A DNA stretch of 64,000 nucleotides from Chiridota heheva. Lineage: Eukaryota > Echinodermata > Holothuroidea > Apodida > Chiridotidae. The translations under genes and the position numbers were made by a program. The stretch lies in assembly GCA_020152595.1 (NCBI GenBank), contig JAIGNY010002165.1, positions 609,501 through 673,500 of the forward strand, given 5' to 3'. Below the pieces are notes generated by a model. It did no database searches and had not been told where the DNA came from. It was given only the letters and a program-made list of their open reading frames with translations. Of the stretch, positions 61,200 through 64,000 are shown piece by piece (the stretch's first letter is position 1; each line of letters opens with the position of its first letter).

Positions 61200-64000
61200 A
61201 ATGCTTGTCATTTATTATTGAATATATTTTATTGAAAATTGATTTCAAATTCTATTGCTAATTGAATTGATTAAATACTTCAGTGGACTCTCGTTTTAAA
61301 CAATATGCTTTAGGTGAAGTGAATTGTTTCTTTGTTATCTTCCTTTATATGAGTTGAATATGATTGACCACCAAGTTATCTTTCAAAGACCATGAGAGAA
61401 GTAAATATTTCTGTCACAAAGCGGCAATTTTATAAGTTCGGAGTGATTGGATCAACTAGTGCTGATGATTTGCAATTAATTCACTAATCGTTTAATACCC
61501 AAAAATTGTGAGCGTTTAGCAATAATCGCAACCAATATTCAGCCAAAAATTCAGCCAAAATTTTTCTAAGTGTTCAATAAAAAAAAATTAAAAAAATGAA
61601 ATTTTCGTGGAACTGGTACAGTTTCTACACAAATAGACGATATATTTTCGGAAAACAGATAGCCAAGAGTCTCACAGAAATGCAATTATGATGTCTTAAA
61701 ATTCCCTGTAAGGGTCATAAAACTTGAAAATAAAGATCCTGAGTTAAGATAACTTTCAAACAGGTGTAGAAATAAAAAATGTTGCAGATTTTGGACCTTG
61801 CTTGCTCTGCTGAAGTATCATTTTCCTTGGTTTTTGACAGAGCTGTTACAAAATCATTACAGACTGTATCCCAGTAAGCCTAACTTAGTTTTTGAAGTGT
61901 GCCACAATTACAGAAGGCCCACCCACATAGCATGTTCACGATTAATAGTTTAAAAGTTTTACTAAATTAACTACTACATTTTTGATATGGTTGTGAGCGA
62001 TTAATTGCTAATCGTTAACAGTACTAGAATCGACAAACCTCTATTTTCACATGTAGTTCCATTTGTTTTAATCTTCTGTGTGTGTTATTTAGGGTTTCAT
62101 GCATGATTCAACACCAGTGAAGTGAACTTTTCTGTTATTTCTAAACCAAAATTATCTCCACATTTTTCATGAAAATGATAATTTATACAGAAGAGATAAA
62201 CTTTTCATAATTTGGTCAGCAAACTTTTAATGTGTGTCTAGACATGGGAGTTGATAGTTCTTTTTACTTTTCATCATTTTGGGCACCTTTGGTGTACTTT
62301 TAAAAGTTATGGTACTAATCACCAGTAATCATTAAAGTCTCACTTTTTTCATTTGCTAAAATCCATAAAACTTCATAGCCCTCTACCTCTGATGCAATAC
62401 TTTAAAAGAGAGCATCTTGATTCCGACAACGTTTTGAATGTCTTACCCTCGTCAATTGTTACCTGTAAAAGTCATTCTCATCATTTTACGTGATTGAAAT
62501 TTGGGAGAGAAATTGAGAGAATTAAGTGGAGATATTAGGTAGTCTGCCCTTTCATATGTCAGAAATTTGCATATTTCAAAAATCCTTCAAACTTGATGAG
62601 CCACAACTCAAAAAAAGTTCCAATGCTTTTTTAAATTTCAAGAACTTTGTCAGAAATTGAAACCATTTGAAATAAGCATTGAAACAGAAAAATAATTGTA
62701 GGCACCTTTGTGATTTTCGGTTACTTAGATACACCTACCATGCTTAGTTTGTCGTCATCTTTAAATCATCTTCAGGCACCCACAGACCTTTCCTGAAAAC
62801 AGAAACCCTTGGAAAGATATCGGAGGCTGGTAATGCTGTTTTGAAGCATAATTAACAAGTCTTACTTTCAGCAAATTAATAATTTTGTAATGAATACAAA
62901 ATTTGAATTCAATAGTGTAAAATTAGAAAAAAGTAAAGAAGTGAAAATTACTTTATTTCACAGATCTAAGTTTGTTTTTTTATCAAGAAAAGCTAACTAA
63001 ACTCTTAGTTTTGGAAAATGATTTTAGTCATATTTAACTTCTTTGGAAAAACTGTCAAAATATTGTGCAAATATATTTCTCAGACACTTCTTTTCAAACC
63101 TTTTAAAATTTTCTGCAAAAAGTATTTTTCTTGATTAGTATTAAGGTTGTCTGGGAGATAAGTCCTATTCTCCAAAAATTTTTTCATGAACAGATGATAT
63201 CTGCTAGAAATTTGATTGTCTGACAGGGCAGTTCCTGCAGTATTTATGCCCGAGTATGAGTTTTGTGTGTTGCTGGCAGACTTACAAGTGGTTTGTCAAT
63301 CCCAGATTAATTTATTCATATATTGGTCCTAGTTCTCAGACAAAACTGATGTTTTTCTTTTGCACTAAGAAATAATTGTCAAAGTATTTTTATGTGATGT
63401 CATAATTCATATTCTTTACAAATTACTCAAATTTATGTATGTTTGCCAAAAGAAGCTAACTATTGAACTATTAGTTTTGAAAAAGATATTTTTATATTGA
63501 ACTTTTAAGTTACATTGAAGTATTATACACATGTGAGCATATTAATGACACTCTTTTATTATCGTTTTTGCTGCCTATTTTGAGTTTTGTGACTATATCA
63601 CTATATCAACAGAAACTTATCTACATACATACATTTTACACTTATTTATTATTATTCAATAAGTATTGTAAGTTTCTCTAACATGTAGAGGCAAAGTTAT
63701 TGTTTAAAACTATTTTGCAATATATGTTTATCATACTTGAACTGAAAATTTATTACGGTACAATCTGTGAAAAAATAAATACAAAATTAGGGCTATTTTA
63801 CAGCCGTCTGAAATTTCAATTGGACATTTCAGGTGTGATGTATAAATTAGCAGAACCTATGGAAGTCCATTTTGTTTAATTCTCTCTTAAAATTCATTTA
63901 AGCTGAAATTATATTTTGGATCCTAACCATAACAATGGTTAAAGAATGAGTTAAATGGTTAAGTAAGTTCATTGCATATGAGAGAAGACTGTCAAAGATC
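61200..64000. other. no gene seen downstream of ZER1
   Basis: AT-rich DNA with only short incidental frames. No conserved exon, RNA gene or clear repeat boundary was recognised. Confidence 0.5.

Overview
This is animal nuclear DNA, AT-rich and made mostly of transposon debris. It carries one clear protein-coding gene, on the + strand in 13 coding exons between 24179 and 59233. Joined at GT/AG sites with consistent phases, the exons encode a 792-residue protein that I identify as ZER1. ZER1 is the ZYG11-family, LRR-plus-ARM substrate receptor of a CUL2 ubiquitin ligase that recognises N-terminal glycine degrons. Exon and intron sizes, tRNA-derived SINEs, hAT elements, RNase-H-bearing LINEs and frequent TAGGCCTA-like words suggest a marine invertebrate. 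An echinoderm or other invertebrate deuterostome is my guess, at low confidence. No bacterial, viral, rRNA or CRISPR features were found.

Layout. 1-13400 has no gene. It holds two repeat families arranged A-B-A' (2391-5112) with a second B copy at 9055-10170, plus several degenerate tandem repeats. 13405-17320 is a decayed minus-strand CR1/L2-type LINE: ORF1 with PHD-like and esterase-like parts, an endonuclease, and an RT remnant. Two DNA transposons interrupt it, one of them a hAT element with a perfect 8-bp target duplication. 18985-21225 holds a SINE, a LINE 3' end, a 52-bp minisatellite and a TTAA-flanked MITE. ZER1 begins at 24179. Its introns are filled with hAT MITEs with perfect target duplications (30311-30563, 31487-32632, 46458-46618), SINEs, many 3' tails of one RNase-H LINE family, and minisatellites.

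Gene logic. Exon 1 carries the BC-box/CUL2-box region that docks Elongin C and CUL2, then the start of the LRRs. Exon 2 ends the LRRs. Exon 3 holds an acidic linker. Exons 4-13 form the ARM-like solenoid, with the WNxxD and GNVAE motifs expected in the N-degron pocket. All neighbouring elements are parasitic or simple repeats. None looks like a co-functioning gene.

The most unusual signals are repeats that touch gene signals. (i) An array in intron 11 has ten perfect or near-perfect copies of a 15-bp word identical to the vertebrate SOX-OCT composite site, with an inverted copy in intron 3. (ii) The last coding bases, stop codon and AATAAA are tandemly amplified downstream of the gene. (iii) The exon 8 splice donor is triplicated in tandem. 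(iv) A LINE tail ends 27 nt from the exon 7 acceptor.
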